NCBI GenBank assembly: GCA_003155275.1
Contig: PMCC01000085.1
Location: forward strand, 6,076-14,134
Direction: 5' to 3'
Length of the DNA: 8,059 nt
Origin: Actinomycetota bacterium
GTDB lineage: Bacteria > Actinomycetota > Humimicrobiia > Humimicrobiales > Humimicrobiaceae
The translations under genes and the position numbers were made by a program. This document shows, one piece after another, positions 6,409 to 8,059 of this stretch (the first letter of the stretch is position 1; each line of letters begins with the position of its first letter). The notes below the pieces were generated by a model that worked only from the letters and a program-made list of their open reading frames with translations, was not told the DNA's origin and did no database searches.

Positions 6409-6630
6409 ATTAAGACTATAAGTCGTTGATTTCCAGGACGTTTTTTGATTACTTAGTATTATTTAAAGACAACTAAAGAAAACTCTGCTAAATTCTATAA
6501 ACATAATGTCCGGGATGATTTTGAAGGTAAATGATGAGATAGCGCCGAATGGGAATTGAATATGAATGACCGTCCGTGACAAATAAGAATCCCTGTATTA
6601 ATAATTTATTTATTAAAGGAATGGTTAAAA
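6409..6630 (+). other. Spacer between etfB and etfA
   Basis: This 222-bp gap is unusually long for etfBA pairs, which are normally adjacent. No strong hairpin-plus-T-run terminator is visible; a 4-bp stem GACT-ATA-AGTC near 6414-6424 and a later T6 run do not form a classic one. An ATG frame at 6506-6559 would encode 17 residues (MSGMILKVNDEIAPNGN) without a convincing ribosome site. The 3' end holds a candidate promoter and the etfA ribosome binding site. Confidence 0.6.
6576..6604 (+). promoter_or_regulatory. Candidate internal promoter for etfA
   Basis: GTGACA (6576-6581, five of six to TTGACA) is followed after 17 bases by TAATAA (6599-6604), a moderate -10. Transcription would start near 6611, just before the AAAGGA ribosome site. 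The long gap before etfA makes a separate promoter plausible, but the -10 match is weak. Confidence 0.3.
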
Positions 6631-6633
6631 TTG
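6615..6633 (+). promoter_or_regulatory. Ribosome binding site and TTG start of etfA
   Basis: AAAGGA (6615-6620) stands ten bases before TTG at 6631, which opens MEIKVDESTCTGC, the expected beginning of a ferredoxin domain. An ATG at 6621 abuts the Shine-Dalgarno but is in another frame and stops after six codons (6621-6641), so it is not the etfA start. No in-frame ATG or GTG lies just upstream of the TTG. Confidence 0.7.
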
Positions 6634-7941
6634 GAAATTAAAGTTGATGAGTCCACATGTACAGGCTGCAGTCTTTGTAAAAATGTTTGCATGTATGATG
6701 CAATAGATATAGTAGGCAAAAAAGCGGCAATAAATGAAAATTGTGTTTTTTGCGGCGCCTGTATCGACATCTGCAAGTTTAAATCTATCGAAATAACCGG
6801 GCTTAGCCAGGGATACAAGGACTTTTCGCAATACAAAGGCGTAATGGTTTTTATAGAGCAGCAGCCAGGCAGTATTGCTGATGTCAGTTATGAACTTCTA
6901 AGCGAAGGGAAAAAACTTGCTGATGCTTTGGGGACCGAACTGACAGGAATATTGCTGGGATATAATTTAAGCCAAAGCTATCCTGAGATATTTAAATATG
7001 GAACAGACAGGCTTTATGTAATTGACAATGAAATATTTGAAAATAATCTTGATGATATTTATGCAAAAGCATTAGTCCAGGTCATACACAGATTCAAACC
7101 CGATATTTTTCTTGCGGGCGCTACAGGCTTTGGAAGGACATTGATTCCAAAAGTCGCCGCTATTATCAAGACAGGTCTGACTGCAGACTGCACATCTCTC
7201 GCAATCGATCCTGAAAAGAAAATACTTTTGCAGACGAGGCCGACTTTTGGCGGCAATGTGCTTGCCACCATTATAACTAGAAATGCCAGGCCGCAGATGG
7301 CTACAGTCAGGCCCCATGTTATGGAAAAAAAGCAAATCGATGTCAAACCAGGAGAAGGCGGCAGCAATGGCAAACCTGATGTTGACATTGCAAAACATGC
7401 AGAAAGTATCAGCCTTGGCGGACCAGACAGCAATATTTGCAAATCCGGCGAAGACTACAATGGCAGGGTTGAATATATCGAGCTTGATATAAGTAATTTC
7501 AAGACAAAATACAAGCTTATTGCTACAGAAAAAGAAACCGGCCAGTCAATTAACCTTACAGACTACGATGTTATTGTATCAGGAGGGCGCGGTATTGGCG
7601 GACCGGAAAACTTTGGCCTTCTTAAAGAGCTCGCAGATGCGCTGGGCGGTGTGGTAGGTGCTTCAAGGGCGGCAGTGGATTCAAACTGGATATCCTATCC
7701 TCATCAGGTCGGCCAAACCGGTAAGACAGTAAACCCAAAAGCCTATATTGCATGCGGTATCTCAGGAGCAATCCAGCATCTGGCAGGCATGCAGACTTCC
7801 GATATAATAATTGCCATAAACAAAGACCCTGATGCCCCGATATTTAAAGTGGCAAATTATGGCATTGTGGGAGACCTTTTTGAGATAATCCCTAAACTCA
7901 TAAAAAGAATTAAATACGGCAATAACCTTATCCAAAACTAA
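6631..7941 (+). CDS. etfA: Electron transfer flavoprotein alpha subunit with N-terminal 2[4Fe-4S] ferredoxin domain
   Basis: This 436-residue protein would accept or donate electrons through FAD and two iron-sulfur clusters. Residues 1-55 hold two CxxCxxCxxxC motifs (Cys10/13/16/20 and Cys38/41/44/48). The Etf alpha N-domain follows, with AGATGFGRTLIPKVA at 162-176 and RPTFGGNVLATI. The FAD domain carries SGGRGIGG at 317-324, QVGQTGKTV at 359-367 and ACGISGAIQH at 374-383. Residues about 241-278 form a Gly/Asn/Asp-rich insert between the two domains, longer than the usual linker. Ferredoxin-fused EtfA occurs in CarE of caffeyl-CoA reductase and in related anaerobic Etfs, where the clusters are thought to link to ferredoxin. 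With the dehydrogenase and etfB upstream, it likely completes a heterotrimeric complex. Confidence 0.96.
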   Translation: MEIKVDESTCTGCSLCKNVCMYDAIDIVGKKAAINENCVFCGACIDICKFKSIEITGLSQGYKDFSQYKGVMVFIEQQPGSIADVSYELLSEGKKLADALGTELTGILLGYNLSQSYPEIFKYGTDRLYVIDNEIFENNLDDIYAKALVQVIHRFKPDIFLAGATGFGRTLIPKVAAIIKTGLTADCTSLAIDPEKKILLQTRPTFGGNVLATIITRNARPQMATVRPHVMEKKQIDVKPGEGGSNGKPDVDIAKHAESISLGGPDSNICKSGEDYNGRVEYIELDISNFKTKYKLIATEKETGQSINLTDYDVIVSGGRGIGGPENFGLLKELADALGGVVGASRAAVDSNWISYPHQVGQTGKTVNPKAYIACGISGAIQHLAGMQTSDIIIAINKDPDAPIFKVANYGIVGDLFEIIPKLIKRIKYGNNLIQN

Positions 7942-8059
7942 AAGACATTCTAAATTCAGTATTTGTGAAGAAATAAGTTTAATCTGAATTGGAAATGTGA
8001 TATTTTGTATCTAAATCTATACTTTTTGAGATTTATTCTTCATTATTAAGTTAATATTA
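7942..8059 (+). other. AT-rich 3' region after etfA, no clear terminator
   Basis: This 118-bp end segment contains no gene start that I can support. Two weak inverted repeats are visible: AATTCAG (7953-7959) with CTGAATT (7984-7990), and TAAATCT (8012-8018) with AGATTTA (8029-8035). Neither is GC-rich nor followed by a clean T run, so rho-independent termination is not supported. Confidence 0.4.

Noticed and set aside
6506..6559. 17-residue frame between etfB and etfA
   Set aside because: No convincing ribosome site, very short, and no family resemblance that I can support.
8012..8035. Hairpin TAAATCT/AGATTTA after etfA as a terminator
   Set aside because: The stem is almost all A/T and is not followed by a T run, so intrinsic termination is not supported.

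Overview
This window looks like the chromosome of a low-GC anaerobic bacterium. Reading frames use many AGA/AGG and ATA codons, spacers are very AT-rich, and one gene set encodes an acyl-CoA dehydrogenase with an electron-transfer flavoprotein (Etf) whose alpha subunit carries a two-cluster ferredoxin domain, as in strict anaerobes such as acetogens and other clostridia. TGA works as a normal stop. I cannot name the lineage from sequence alone; an uncultured or Clostridia-like anaerobe is my best guess.

Layout: two divergent gene sets face away from a 476-bp AT-rich regulatory spacer (3883-4358). On the minus strand, read right to left, are bioY (biotin uptake), then an unusual 690-residue fusion that overlaps bioY by 4 bp (1139-3211), then accC (biotin carboxylase), which runs off the left edge. 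On the plus strand are an acyl-CoA dehydrogenase (4359-5510), etfB (about 5590-6408) and a ferredoxin-fused etfA (6631-7941).

The minus-strand set imports biotin and encodes two parts of a biotin-dependent carboxylase. AccC would carboxylate biotin carried on Lys653 of the fusion. The fusion joins a pyruvate carboxylase/oxaloacetate decarboxylase-type carboxyltransferase (CT) fold to what looks like an entire AccB. Its CT half has lost the HxH metal ligands and several substrate-binding residues, so it is either a non-catalytic scaffold or a carboxyltransferase with changed chemistry. This is the most interesting item in the window.

The plus-strand set is a dehydrogenase/Etf complex resembling the Bcd-EtfAB and caffeyl-CoA reductase (CarCDE) systems, so flavin-based electron bifurcation between an enoyl-CoA and ferredoxin is plausible. 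Its substrate cannot be read from the sequence. Both etf genes appear to start at non-AUG codons; etfB has a 45-of-60 adenine leader, and etfA lies 222 bp downstream of etfB behind a possible promoter of its own.

The divergent spacer contains an extended -10 promoter for bioY with a small palindrome near its -35 position, an 85-bp nested imperfect palindrome, and three degenerate copies of a roughly 30-bp repeat. No rRNA, tRNA, CRISPR array, transposase or integrase was seen.
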